From Polytrichum commune (lineage: Eukaryota > Streptophyta > Polytrichopsida > Polytrichales > Polytrichaceae), in the NCBI GenBank assembly GCA_950295325.1, contig OX485804.1, forward strand, positions 64,698,533 through 64,762,532: a stretch of DNA of 64,000 nt, in the 5' to 3' direction. The translations under genes and the position numbers were made by a program. The notes under the pieces are model-generated. The model did not search any database, was not told the origin of the DNA, and saw only the letters and a list, made by a program, of their open reading frames with translations. Below are positions 11,198 to 23,134 of this stretch, one piece after another. Each line of letters starts with the position of its first letter. The stretch's first letter is position 1.

Positions 11198-11842
11198 CTC
11201 GGTGGGGTCACTAGTGAAAATCGTAGAAACAACGTGCGATACAAAATAAGGTCTAATATATTCATTGTAGATCAATTTTGCAAAAAAAATGTACATATAT
11301 TATAGGGGGTTTTAAAATAGTGAAATATGTTTACATGTAAAATACCATCACATATAATGGCCTCTTTTATCTAGTCAATACATGTACAATAACGTGAAAA
11401 CAATTACTAGGGATAGCAAGTTTAGGGTAGGGTATGTGCTAGTGGATGAAAAGAAGTAATTTTCTATTTGGAAAAAAAAACTTTAATGAATGACTTCGCA
11501 GGCTGGTTGACTTTGAACGTTATTGAACCAACGTATCCAATGTGGAGTTAATGTTCTCTACCTACGTGCCAGGAGGGAAAATTTCAACGCGTTGTTTGAA
11601 TTGCAATCTTCTTTCCAATTTTCTTTGGCAATATAACTAAAATAGGGTATTTTAAAACAATCCTCCCAAAAATGTATAATTACTAATAGAGTGTATTAAA
11701 ATACAAGCATTTACATTTATTTTGAAAAATACCATACCTTATAATCTTTTCTGCAAGGTAAATAGCCCCCCCCCCATAAATAGGTCCTAAGCACATGTGT
11801 ATGTGTTAATATAAGAGGGAGTGACCCCCCCCCCCCCCCGAG
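11198..11842. mobile_element. 645-bp hAT-like element with G/C-homopolymer ends
   Basis: The left end reads CTCGGTGGGGTCACT; the right end, reversed, reads CTCGG, a run of G, then GGTCACT. The flanks are ATTATCTT (11190-11197) and ATTACCTT (11843-11850), an 8-bp target duplication with one mismatch. Removing the element and one duplication brings the LINE RT blocks LNKLR and YFDWAHM back into one frame. An 8-bp duplication is typical of hAT transposons. The interior has no coding capacity, so it is non-autonomous. Confidence 0.8.
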
Positions 11843-11849
11843 ATTACCT

Positions 11850-12402
11850 TAGTTTGTTGAGTTGTGGTTGTATGTGTTTTATGTTGTCAATGAGGATGCT
11901 AGGTCGTTGGCGTAGGTTGTGGTTGTGATACTATTTGGTGAGGTGCTATAAAGTAATATCCTAGTTGATCTTTCTCTAACCATCTAAGTAGGGATTATAA
12001 TAAGATGGTGAAAAAGTATGGGCTCAAGGTGTCTTCTTGGATGGTTCCGCAGCTAATTTGAATGGATGTTGTTGTTGTTGTTGTAAAGTGTGCACCTCGG
12101 AAGGAGGTGGTTGATTCTACGTAAATATTGCTAACTAATTCGATGGCCTCTAGTGGGTGTTTAAGGTATTCCAGCGTGGTTGGTGATCTAGGGAGGCCTA
12201 TGAAGCCAAATGCATTTTTAAAGTCTATGTAAGTTAGATAGATATATTTGCTTGCAAATTTGACGTCTTCTAAAGTGGCGATGAATGCTTGAATTTGTCT
12301 ACCTATATTTCTCATAGGTCCAAAACATTTCTTGGCGATGGTGAAGGATTTCATGTTGTTCACCGAATGTGGTGAGGGCCATGGATTTGTAGCTTGTGAC
12401 AA
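11850..12402 (-). pseudogene. LINE reverse transcriptase, N-terminal and catalytic part
   Basis: Recognisable motifs in order are YIDFKNAFGFI (RT block A, usual DFxKAFD), CGTIQEDTLSPYFFTILL (block B, usual GxxQGDxLSP) and YANDLA at 11914-11903 (block C, usual YADD). The second catalytic Asp survives, but the first is Asn. A frame change follows, then the block DNIKHIQPQLNKLR runs up to the DNA-element insertion. It synthesised cDNA at the target site when active. Confidence 0.85.
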
Positions 12403-12565
12403 TTGTGGGTTGTCATTTTTATGGAGGATTATGGTGATGCTATATTTTCATTAGCTAGGTATTGCTTTATGGTGGTAGCATTTTAGGAACAACATGTACA
12501 TCATGTTGTGGAAGTTGCCTAGTAGGGCTTTGGGGATAATGGGGATACTATCTTATCTGGGGGAT

Positions 12566-13501
12566 TCACCTTTGGATAGATTTTGAAGGCACATGTTTTA
12601 CATAATTATAATGAATGATGCGGCTGGTCAACGGAGTGTGGAGGACGTTTTTGTTTTTGTTTCTTTTTCTTTTTCTTTCTAGTATGAAACCATCTTTCGT
12701 TTGCCATGAGTATTGGCGGATGGTACACATGCATCTTGATGGGTGGTCTGTCAAGTCTATGCAAGGGGGGGGGAGCTTGTCTTTGAGTTTTAATTTTTAA
12801 TTTTTGGTTATGTTTTGTGTGGAGTAGATGACATTTGCAATGGCATTTGGATGTATGACTAGGTTTTCATCTGTATTTATGAGACAATCGAGTGGTGTGG
12901 AGTTTTGATGGTTGAAATTTTTTTTGTGATTTATTTTTTGGTTTTTTAGTAGAGTTCTATATTTTTCTCTACTGCATTTTTGGGAGGTTGTGCAGTGGTA
13001 CCTTTTTGGGCTTTGCCTTGGTATTTTTTGCTATGTTGTCCAACCAATTTTGTATTTCTAGTGGGTCATAAGCAGTGGGTGGTGGATTATGTTGTGGAAT
13101 TTTTATTTCTTGAATTTATGGTTCAAAGTGCTAGTTAAAGGGTATTGGGAATGTGGTGGCTCTGTTGGCCTTTTTAATGAGGTGGAGGTGTTGAGTTGTT
13201 TTTTCCATTGTTTTGGTAGTTTATGGGGCATGAACCCCTCTTGACGTTTTGTTTGTGGGGTGAGGGATAGGGGTGGAGGTGTGGCACATGTTTGTTTGGC
13301 ACGTTCACTTATTGAGCTTATGATGGTTTGTAGTTTTCTATATTTTTGTCCATTTTTGGGGGTTCTTGTAGTAGTTTTGGTAAGTTGTTGGATGTTTACG
13401 AAGTTTAGTTCATGAAATTTAGTAAGAAAAGCTTGGATATTAGTTTCCAATATGGGGTATATGGATTGGGGGTGTGTTTGGTTGGTGATGCATGAGGTCA
13501 A
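12566..13501 (-). pseudogene. LINE linker between endonuclease and RT
   Basis: Two long open stretches (13501-13103 and 12754-12566) are rich in Lys, Thr, Pro and Gln with no clear domain. Their position between endonuclease and reverse transcriptase matches the basic linker of such LINEs. A (TTTTTC)-type run at about 12650-12680 interrupts the coding signal. Confidence 0.55.
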
Positions 13502-13719
13502 TGAACTACGAATTGGGGTGGGAGGTGGAGGGTATTGGGAAGTTGGTCCGGATTAGAATGTATTTGCATATTGTTGCAACATACCTGATACATGGAGATG
13601 GGTGTTGGTGGTATAGATCCCGTCTATGAGGCTATAGTGATGTTATAGTTGGGTCACTCTTGCCTTTAAAATGTTGATGTATTAAGGATTAGTATGAGTT
13701 GAAGGTTGGTTGTAAAAGT

Positions 13720-14310
13720 TTGTCATTCTTTGTCCTTATTGGTTGGTTGAGTTATGGAGTGTTGGTTGTGACGTTCAATGAGGAATATGTCTCGGTTAAA
13801 GTCCCCTTTGAGAATTGGGAAGTGTGTAGTGTGGGTAGTAAGGGTTTGTTCAATTATTTGTTGGATATCAAGGATTATGTGTATGTCTTCTTCGTGTGTT
13901 GGCACATATAAGTGGATTATTACTTTCGGGTTGAGATATTTATTGGCTATTATAATAGTATGCAAGTAAGGGTTAGTTCAATAGGAGTTGTTATTTTGGT
14001 GATGTTACCAAAGAATGCGATTGATTTGTGTATCATAGTGATTAGTTCTCCTCTTGTTGGGGTGTGTTGTATGTAAGGGCATCGTACGCATGTGGGTGCA
14101 TCCAATGTGTTGTTGTATATGATCTTATATGATGGAATTTGCATATCTATGTGTCTTGTAGGTTTATATGTAGGGATTTATGTTTTATGTACAAATAGAA
14201 GTAAATATGGGATATTATTTAAGGTCGTGAGTTGGTGGATGTCTTGAAGGTTTGTGCACAAATGCCCGCAATTCCATGCGAGGCATGTGATGGGATTTGG
14301 ATATATGTTC
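13720..14310 (-). pseudogene. LINE endonuclease domain remnant
   Basis: The translation contains the start motif LAWNCG (usual form WNCRG), a RGELITMIHKSIAFFGNITK-type block, and the catalytic-loop motif GDFNRDI followed by ER (usual GR). This order is that of the apurinic/apyrimidinic endonuclease domain that nicks target DNA for LINE integration. Frameshifts between blocks show it is inactive. Confidence 0.82.
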
Positions 14311-14559
14311 GAATTTTGGGTTGTTGTTGATGCTATTGTTGAGCTTGGGGGTTGGTGTGATTTACGTGAGAAGCCAAGTATTGGTTATAGAATTTTGAGG
14401 GATTTGTTTATGAGCTCTATGGGATAGTATGTTGAATAATCGTCGGAGCGATGATTGTGAGGGGATGGTGTTGTGGGAGACGTTGAATTAGATGTGGTCA
14501 TATAGTTCTTGTGCGAGTTGTGGGGTGATGGGGCAAATAATGGTGGAATAATAAGAAGT

Positions 14560-16240
14560 CAAGTATTGAGGTACACATGTCTCAAATAGTTACTCTTTTC
14601 AACTACTTGGGCCACTTCTCCTAAGGTTGAAACATGTGATTTGTACAAGATGGTTAGCGAATCCAAACAAAGCCCATAGCCACTTTCCCCTAAATTTTCA
14701 ATGCACGCATGAGTTTCTCAATCATTATCAAAGTGAGGACTCATGAGCTTGTTAAAAGATCAAATAAGTTCTCCCAGTTATGTTGATTATTGAGCTTAAA
14801 ATGATGAGCATATTGTGAGCACATAGTCCAAATTAATTTAAACACATGTTTTTTTGCTATCCATTGTTAGATCCACACCTAACCACATACCACTCAAATA
14901 TTATGTTAGGGTGTCCAAATTATTATTGTGTTGGAATAAGGCATGTCTACATGAATGGTGTGATACTTGAATGATTGTTTGTAACCTCCCTAGTAATGTT
15001 TAAGGCATGCATGTGTTATGGGGTTTGTTTTCCATGGTCTCCAACTTATACTATTTATATTTACACGATGAAACATGTGTTCCATTAGTATATCTACAAT
15101 GAAGCATTAGTAAAATTTAGATTTATGGTGGTCAAAATCCATGTTCGTTGATTCCTTGATTAAATACATAGATCCTCCCAATTGTGTTCACTATTGAGGC
15201 CTCTATCTTACCAAGCCCACTACACTCTGTTACTTCAAGGAACTTACATATTTGACATCATCGTGATGTACTTCTAGCCTCACAAGCATGTTGACTTCCT
15301 AGACTTTAACCGACAATTTTTTTCATCAATTGTTTTTAAAAGAATAAAAAATCGGAGACACGATCCAAACTCACCTAACCATGCACCAATCAAATATTGG
15401 TGTCTTATTGAGAAAAATAGTTAAGTAACACATGCATACCTTAATGATGTTTAGTGGTGTTTAGTGTGACACCATAGTGTTTGTTTATGGGATGTAGTAG
15501 TTGGGTTTATAGCGACTTTGTTTTTTTATAAGAACAAATGGATTGAATTGGTTTAGTGTAACTTCAACCAATATGTTGCATTAAAATTTCCAATATGTGG
15601 GAAACCAACTCAAAGACCGGTAAGGATTGGTGTGAGGAGAGAGAGTTGGTTATTATGGTACCTTTCTATCATAGAATGTTTGGATAAGTTGATGTTGTGT
15701 TACACGAATGATTCTTTATAGGGTACTTTAGTCGTGTTTAGTGGAGTTTAGTATGATAATGAGTATGGAGTTTATGGGATGATATAATTGTGTTTATGAT
15801 GCCTTTCATTTTTTTCATACAACATATTCATTGCATAGTTTCATATAATGCCAATCTATGTGTTGCATCAAAACTTGAAAACTCATGAGCAACCTAAAGA
15901 GGCAGGGTTGGGGGGGGGGGAGGGTACATGATTGGTGTTCACCCGAGAATGTCAATCATGATGATGTTTTTGTATGTGAATTGTTAAATCAATCACACAC
16001 TTTGTTAAAACGATCACAAAGACGCATTGCATGGTCACATGACCTATCAAAAAATCATTGCTCACATGGAAAGGAGCAAGGTACCGGATTTGTGTTATAA
16101 ATAATAAATTGGGCCCACTTGGATGACAAGTCGAAGTTTAGTCTACACCTTTACATTTTGATTGTAGTCATTTTAATCAACGCGTGGTTAATTTAGGAAT
16201 CCCCATTGTAGTTTATTTTTATCATAAATGTTAGAAGAAG
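14560..16240. repeat. Degenerate dispersed and long-period repeats
   Basis: Segments at 14570-14930 and 15060-15420 resemble segments at 21880-22210 and 29720-29880 (shared CACATGTTTTTTxG, ACCACATACCACTCAAA and ATGTGTTCATTAT-like words). Between them recurs a unit with TTGATGTTGTGATACTTGAA and GAGTTTATGGGATG words. No coding domain is seen. Confidence 0.6.
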
Positions 16241-16241
16241 C

Positions 16242-16395
16242 CTAATATTATTCAAATCCATAATCGTGTTTTGCGGGATTGACAATACTCCTGGATACTC
16301 CCCACATTCAAATGGAATATGGGGAATATCCATGAATATTGTATGGAATATTGTCAGTCCCGCAAAACTTTGTTATAGATCTAAATAATGTTATG
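16242..16395. mobile_element. Hairpin (fold-back) MITE, copy 1
   Basis: The sequence is nearly palindromic. TAATATTATTCAAATCCATA at the left pairs with the reverse complement of the right end, and the centre pairs CTCCCCACATTC with GAATATGGGGA. Related copies lie near 35.5, 38.3 and 43.2 kb. Confidence 0.75.
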
Positions 16396-16759
16396 AGTTG
16401 ATGTTGTGATACTCAAAGGATTGTTTGTAGGAAATTTTGGTGATGTTTGGTAAGACAACGAGTCTAGTGTTGATGGGACGTTGTTGTTCTACCATCTTAC
16501 ATGCGTGCATTATTTTGAGTCAAAGGTGGTATTCATAGTTTAAATTTATAGCGTTGTGTTCGTTAGGTGGCCAATGGAGCCCATGTCGGTAGGTAAAGGA
16601 AGACACAACCTAGGGCTTGGAGCTCACTTGTGTTTGAGGATGTTGGTTTATTATACGATGTTTCAAAATTTGGATGTTGTGATGCTTGGATGATTTTTTT
16701 GTACGATACCTTGTTTGATCATTAATGGTGTTTGATGTGCTAACGAGTTTGGAGTTTAA

Positions 16760-17266
16760 GGGCCTATTTAGACTTGGGGCCAGGGCCATGGTGTACGAAG
16801 GCCCATATGTCCCATGTGGCATGCAAATTGGCCCCCAAGGCCATTAATAAGAAAGTAACCCAACTCCATTCATTGCTTTCATGTGTAAACTTATTTAGGT
16901 GGGGTTGGGGCCATTTGGAGGCTGCAATTATGAGAGGGTTATCGATCGATTGATGGATAATGATTAAAGTATAATAAATTTATAATTTCTCCCCTCCTAT
17001 TCAATGCTCAAAGAATAGACTGCTACAAGCAAATAAAAGCTATGACAATGGCCTCAACTAGAGGGAAATAATCCACAAGGTTGGGAGCTCTCTTTTCCAA
17101 GGCTTGAGGCCATTGTCATGATGAATAAAATAATTTATTTGTTAATTGGCCCCAACTCATGGTGTAAACTTGAAGAGGCGAGTCCCAGCCTCTCTACCAA
17201 TGAGAGGAGTGGATTTCTTGCACCCCAACCCATTTTTTAGCCCTGACTCCAAGTCTAAACCCGCCC
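16760..17266. mobile_element. Tourist-like (PIF/Harbinger) MITE, 507 bp
   Basis: The 27-bp terminal inverted repeats begin GGGCCTATTTAGACTTGG and GGGCGGGTTTAGACTTGG (22 of 27 match). A TAA trinucleotide directly flanks both ends (16757-16759, 17267-17269), the duplication expected for PIF/Harbinger. The interior is non-coding. Confidence 0.86.
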
Positions 17267-17800
17267 TAAGAATGTTATGACAATGTTTACGGTTGCTTTA
17301 ATTTCTATACAACAAAATTTTCGCAAATTATTACGTATCTCCAAATGGGCTCCACGCAATAAATATATTTGGCGAAGTCACATTGGAAATAAATTTAAAA
17401 TTAGGTGAAGGATACGGAGGCACGGGCTTAATGGATGCGTTTGGAGATGTTGTATCTAATGGATACAATATTTATAAAATATCGAAAAAATTTGATGTCA
17501 TCATACTTGATTGATTACTTGTAGAAATAGTGATGGTTCATTGTGTTTTGTGCAATATATAAGTCCCCAATGAATCTTGGATGTTTAGGATGTTTAGGAT
17601 GTTATGATTGATCTTAAAGTTGGATTCCAAAGTGCAACAAGGAATTAATTCTAATGCATTTTACTTGCATTTATTTTTAGTCAAATGACATTCATGTTAA
17701 GTATTTATAACATCGTGTTACTTAGGTGGTAAAATAAACCCTTGTTGGTAGTCAAGGGAGAGGGGGCAAGCAAGCTAGGTTTTCAAAGCATGGTTGTATT
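17267..17800. other. Non-coding AT-rich stretch
   Basis: No gene seen. The part around 17500-17560 weakly resembles the long-period repeat of the preceding 2 kb. Confidence 0.6.
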
Positions 17801-17838
17801 GGAAAGGGTTGAATGTTGGTTACAACAGTAACTTTTAA

Positions 17839-18430
17839 AGTTGTCCCCATTGCGGTCCACAATCGGTGGAATCATTGGAGCATAGGTTCTTCATTTGTCT
17901 ACCCGCTCAACAAGGATGGCGATATGCTACCAACACCATGTGGCAACTCTTTGCCAAAAAAGGTAACCTTGGTCCAAGGAAATCGTTTTTTACGATGCAA
18001 TGCCTCTTTGATCAACCTTTATGCAACACTTTGGAACGGTCCAACCGCATCTAGTGTTTCTTGAGGAGTGGTCTTAAGTGGAGTGTTTGGCACCAATGAA
18101 ACAACATGGTTTGGAATGCTTTGCAATGTCCCATTAAGAAAACACATCAAGTCATTTGGGACACCTTGCAAGATTAGGGCAGGATTAAGTTGAAGCCAAC
18201 GCTCTTGGATTCGGAAAAAGCCTAGACATTGCTTACCAAGATATCCTTAACAAATTTGATTCAATATGGGGGGTCAAAGATCTTATTGTGACTTGTAGCA
18301 ACTTAGTGGTTACGTAAGAGGTTAAGGCTAAGATGGGCATTATTTCTTGATTTCCCTTGAGGTTGTACTAGTTCTCTTGAGGTGGTTGTTGTTGGTTCCT
18401 CTTTACAATTGATTTTTCAATTGGTCCCAA
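17839..18430 (+). pseudogene. 3' end of a plant L1-type LINE, copy A (RT zinc-binding region)
   Basis: In one frame the sequence reads CPHCGPQSVESLEHRFFICL, the Cys/His signature of the RT-associated zinc-binding region, then QQGWRYATNTMW, SGLKWSVWHQ-stop-NNMVWNAL (the usual WRQRNDMVFN motif) and AYQDILNKFDSIWGVKDLIV. It ends with a sequence nearly identical to the tail of copy B. Several stops are present. Only the C-terminus is found, as expected for 5'-truncated LINE copies. Confidence 0.82.
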
Positions 18431-18439
18431 CTTTGTTTT

Positions 18440-21400
18440 TAAATACAACATTAACTTTTATCACAAAATGGTGGATTAAATTGATGTTGTGATACTTGAA
18501 TGATTTTTTTGTAGGTAGTTATATGATGTTAAGTGGTGACTAGTGTAATAGTGACTTTTGAGATGATGGGATCATTTGGTTTCCTTTCAACATGGATTTC
18601 AATTTTTACTAAAGTATTTTTTAATGTTTTATTGTGTGCAACCCTCCTATGTGTATTGCTTTGAGTAGAGATGGTGTTTGCGGTAAATTTTCACTTACAT
18701 AGCATTTGAGTTGCATTTACAATCAAATACATGAATTGTTAAAGGTTAGGGTTGTATCGGGGGTGGAAATTTGGTCTTGAAAGAAGGGGAAAAAGCATCG
18801 GTCATGAAGGTAAATTTATAAAATGTTGTAGTAACAACATTTTTCATTTGAAGTTGTTTCATAAATTCGTAATTTACTTCATTGTTTTGGCAGTTGATGT
18901 GATAGGAAATTTATAGTTGTGAGGTTGCAATTTTTTATTCAATGTATGTAGAATGTGCATGAGAAGACACAAAACAATTTACATGCCAAAGAAATGGCAT
19001 TCAAGTAAACTCCAATTCAAACATGAAATTACACCAAAAAGGAAATTTAAGGTGGGCTAAATATTTTGGAGGCATCCATCCTAGAAGGGTAATTAGATGC
19101 CATTATGAAGAATTTACCAATCTATTATACATTGTACATGCATTGTACATTACTCAACAAATTCAAACCATTGTGGGCTCGGAATTTGACAAAGCATCAC
19201 CCATAGCTAAATCACTATAAAAATGTTCGTACACTCTCTCATATTGAAAGAAAAATATGAGAAAAAATACATCAATATTTATAATCGAAGGGGAGGCCTA
19301 CCTTGTGCATGTCGTAGGGGGCTAAAAATGTTAATGTAATTGATCATGTTGCTCAATAATTTTATGTATGTGATCTAAACTATCCAAAATTACAATGGCA
19401 ATATGACGTTCATAATTTGTTTTATTCATTATTGAATTTCACTTCAAATATCAATACATTGCAAACTCATTGAGTTTGTTAATCAATCGCACAAAATTTC
19501 ATTATTTTCTTATCTAACATAAACAAGTAATCTCTTGAACTTGTATGTTTCGGGTGTACCCACCTTTAGGACACAACGATTGCACTTGAACACGTGCTCA
19601 CAAGAAACCATCACATAATAAAGAGCAAGACTCAGAATCCAAAGAACACCAAGGTTCATGAATAGAGCCACCTTGAGTAACTAATTTAAGTTAGACTACA
19701 CAAATGGAGACAAGAACAACAAAACATGGCCACCACCTTTGTCGAAGTCTGGCAACCATCACGGTGAGGACCAAATCATGACCTTGGTCAACTTCTAAGC
19801 AACCAAAGGGCATATGTGTGTGTGTAATCCCTCATTATAACCTATCAAGAGCATATTGTAGGTCCTCGTGATACCAACATCGATCACCTTGGACATGATA
19901 CAATAGCACTTGTCATATAGCCTTGCTTTGTAAATCCATTTTAGGTACACTGATACAAGCTTGCGGCTATGCTTGAGGTGAACTCTATCTCTCCCTCCCA
20001 AGTTTCACCTCATTTCTTAAACTTATGGACAACATTGTATGCACATGTGAGGAGGCTTAGTATTGATTGAGTGTTTCTCAAGCTTCATATCACGTGTTAG
20101 AACATATTTTATGGTCACCACAAAATGATTCTCTCATTATCGGTTTCCAAAGTGTTTTGCGTCAATGCATATGCTTCAAATGAACCAATGAAGTCCATAT
20201 ATCATACATTTTCATTACCCATCAAATATTGAGATATTTACAATGGTCTAAAACCATTTGACCATTGGGTTTTAGGGTGGAAATGGGTTTAGTGGGTTGT
20301 CTCTCTCACACACTAATAAGTGAGCAATAAGGGTTTGGGAAGACTTCAATATTTTATGGGTGGGATAAGCATGCTACATTGTTCCATATACAATCTTTGA
20401 AACAATCACTCATGAACTTGATTCAAAGCCAATGATCGTAGAAACTGCGCTTATGCTCGCATTGGATAGATAATAAAAATGTGAGCATGAGTGCAATAAA
20501 CAAAAATGAATGTTTTTGCGTCACGTTACAAAAAAATCCAAAGAGTCGCCTCACCTTATGGTGTGTTAGGGATTGAAGAAGTTTATGATAATTGTTTAGC
20601 GGGATGAAGTTGTTGTTGTTGTTGTTCTTTTTCTTTTTCTTTTTTTTCTTTTTTCTCCTATTATGAGAGTGGTAATCACCATCTACACGATTGATGTTGG
20701 TTGAGGTCTATGCTAATTTACGATACACAAGTCGTAAGGACAAAGAGGGAGATGATGCCATCCTCTAGGGTTGGTGTGAACGAGGGACACTTCACCTTTA
20801 TCATAACTACTAGCTTGTATGTGAACCCGGATTTGGTTTGTCGTAAGAACAACTAGTAGGACCAATTACAAACGGTTGGATAATGGACCAAAAAGACGAA
20901 GACAAAGGGATCATCTAGCATAAATCCCTCAATAAATATGCAACTTATGTTACTATTCTAAGTTCATATGACATCAAAAAATAGCTTTTAAGACCCAAAA
21001 TTAGTCTAGTTTAAATCATGTGAGATGAATCATCCACAACCTTGTAGGGGTCAAGTTTTTATGTTGGATGTGTATGAGAAGTCACGGGTAGGTCACTTAG
21101 TGCATTTTAAAAACGACGTGAGGCATAATATAGAAAGGATTAAAATCATTTGAAATCAAAATTATAAAGGAATTCCAAATAATGAAGGGGCCATTAAATG
21201 TAGACAATCCCATTACAAGTAAGTTAGATGGACATAAAATGTGGGCCATTATTTTTTTGTAAAATTAATATAGGGGCTGAAGATAAGGATCCTAGAAGGT
21301 ATGTTTAGTATGTTTGCTATGGTCTCCTATGTGTTTTCTTCATAACTTTGTTTGCAATGATATTACTGTTTGCACCCTTCTTTGTTTCCACGGTTTCTCT

Positions 21401-21880
21401 TAACACTCATCAATGCGTTAGGAAGTAGATTAGCTTTATTACTTAAAAGGAATATAGAGTACAAAAAATTGCAGTGACTTGGACAATATAAGTAATGGAA
21501 GGGTGCAAACAAATGGGCCATTTTTGAAATTTAAGTAATTATAGGGAGGCTTTAATTCAACCCTTGAAGGTAAATAGCCCCAAAACAAAAAAAACCCCAG
21601 CCGCACGTGGTGCACAAAAATGCCTTAGAGTGACCTACCCGTGTGAGAAGTACACTCGCATGCAATGATTTTTCTCTCTCTTAAAGGCAATTCCCTCTCC
21701 CAAAGGTGATGGACGTAATTCACACTTGTGTAGTAAAATAGTTGTATTTGAGTTGCATCTATAGCCTATGAAGCATAGTTGGATAATTGTTTGCACACAA
21801 TACCTCATGACATGGACCGGTTAATGTTCCAATGCGAATTGTAAATCTGAGTAAGATATGCGAGGTATTCTTCAATTCAC
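18440..21880. other. AT-rich stretch with no recognised gene
   Basis: The left 120 bp (18478-18560) is a further copy of the TTGATGTTGTGATACTTGAA repeat unit. A CT/TTTTTC-rich run lies at 20620-20660. At 20990-21100 there is a fragment related to the Mutator-like MITE family of 27.5 kb. Open frames are short and unremarkable. Confidence 0.55.
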
Positions 21881-22210
21881 TTTCACGTTCTCCAACATTT
21901 GTTGATTATATTTACACAATGGAACTTGTGGTGCATTAGCATATCTATGATACAACATTAACAAAATAAACTAGATTGAATATCGGACTTCCCCTAATTT
22001 AGTTATGATAATTGGAAGTGCATGTTTGTTGATTCTTGGAATGAATACATAGGTCCTCCCCAAATGTGTTCATTATCAAGTGTTGAGTACTTAATACAAC
22101 TTTGGAGATGTAGTTCATTATCTTCTAAACACACATCTTTTTGGTGCATGCTCTTTGAGCCACAACAAACCACATACCACTCAAACATAAGTGTCTAATT
22201 AAGATAAGTA
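21880..22210. repeat. Dispersed repeat copy related to 15.06-15.42 kb
   Basis: Shared words in the same order include TTTACACRATG, CATTAGYATATCTA, GTTGATTC, AATACATAG and GTGTTCA. The right part matches 14.84-14.93 kb. The function is unknown; it is a decayed repeat. Confidence 0.55.
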
Positions 22211-22249
22211 ACCAAATTAGGCATGTCGACCTTCCCTGTTGGAAGAGGG

Positions 22250-22776
22250 TGAGAAAGGGGGGGGGGGGGGGTTGGGCATAACCTCTTGAGATCCTAGTGT
22301 TTCTATGTCCAGCCGGTTACATGTATGTTGGCATTCGGTTTTTCTTAATCATTTGAGGTATATCCATAGATTCCTCTAAAATGATCAAGAATTCTTCCCA
22401 AAGTCTTGAACTTCAACATGCTATTATTCAAATTCAACCAGTTCACCTATAACTACGTCGATTATCCCAATGCGTGTTACTATTTGGAGTTAGGCAGTGA
22501 TGCAATAACATCTTACTTAGGAGTTCTTTTACTAACAAAAGTTTGATAGGTTGTTCAGATGTTATGGAACATAAACAACTTTGCGTGTTACGTAAGTATG
22601 TGCCAAGTGTGTGGAGACACATGAATGTCTCCCATGTCCTTTCTATTCACTGTCCCTCCTCACTTTCTCCCCCTTCCTCTTCTCTTCAAAGCACTCACGT
22701 ACCCCTTTTCCACTTTCAAAGAGAACAATTCGATGTTGAGTTTGTAATAAGCATTGCAAAGTTTAAACCCTCTTAA
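22250..22776. other. Non-coding stretch after a 17-bp G run
   Basis: A pure G tract lies at about 22256-22272. An open frame at 22543-22776 has Ser/Pro-rich composition and no domain, and I do not call it a gene. Confidence 0.5.
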
Positions 22777-22778
22777 GG

Positions 22779-22834
22779 GTTGATGATTCGATTCCCGGCT
22801 GTGAAATCTTCTCTCTACTTGACTGAAAAACGAG
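22779..22834 (+). mobile_element. tRNA-derived SINE fragment
   Basis: A 56-bp match to the B-box part of the SINE (GATTCGATTCCC then GCTGTGAAATCTTCTCTCTA), truncated on both sides. Confidence 0.7.
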
Positions 22835-22839
22835 TCAAG

Positions 22840-23131
22840 TGGTCATGCGCTTCATGTGTTTCAAATCAAAAAGTAAAAAAGAAACAACTCAAATCTTACT
22901 ACACGTTCATGATACATGTTTATGTATCATTTTGATTGTTTTGAAGACATCTTTGTGATCTTCTATAGTGTCTCACACTTATGCCATGAATATGTACACA
23001 CATTTTTTCTTATAACTATTGATTTAAAGTACATCTCAAAGTTGCTCTAACCCCAAGGAGTGACATTCTTTGTGACCCAATAGAAGTATGCATGTTACAT
23101 TAAAATCACTGGTGGTGGGATGCTCTTCTAT
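22840..23131. other. Non-coding AT-rich stretch
   Basis: Nothing recognisable is seen here. Confidence 0.5.
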
Positions 23132-23134
23132 TTA

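Larger units (their letters stand above)
8530..14545 (-). mobile_element. Decayed LINE (endonuclease, RT, RNase H), broken by two younger insertions
   Basis: Read right to left, the element gives an endonuclease domain, a linker, a reverse transcriptase, an RNase H domain and a conserved C-terminal tail. In-frame stops and frameshifts are scattered throughout, so it is a pseudo-element. It belongs to the non-LTR retrotransposons with an apurinic-type endonuclease and a terminal RNase H; I do not assign a clade. The 5' end is set by coding-like sequence upstream of the endonuclease, and the 3' end by the last recognisable tail motif (LNKRKLEKKQ, near 8550). No poly(A) or target duplication could be placed for the LINE itself. 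It is split by a SINE at 8744-8957 and a DNA element at 11198-11842. Confidence 0.88.
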
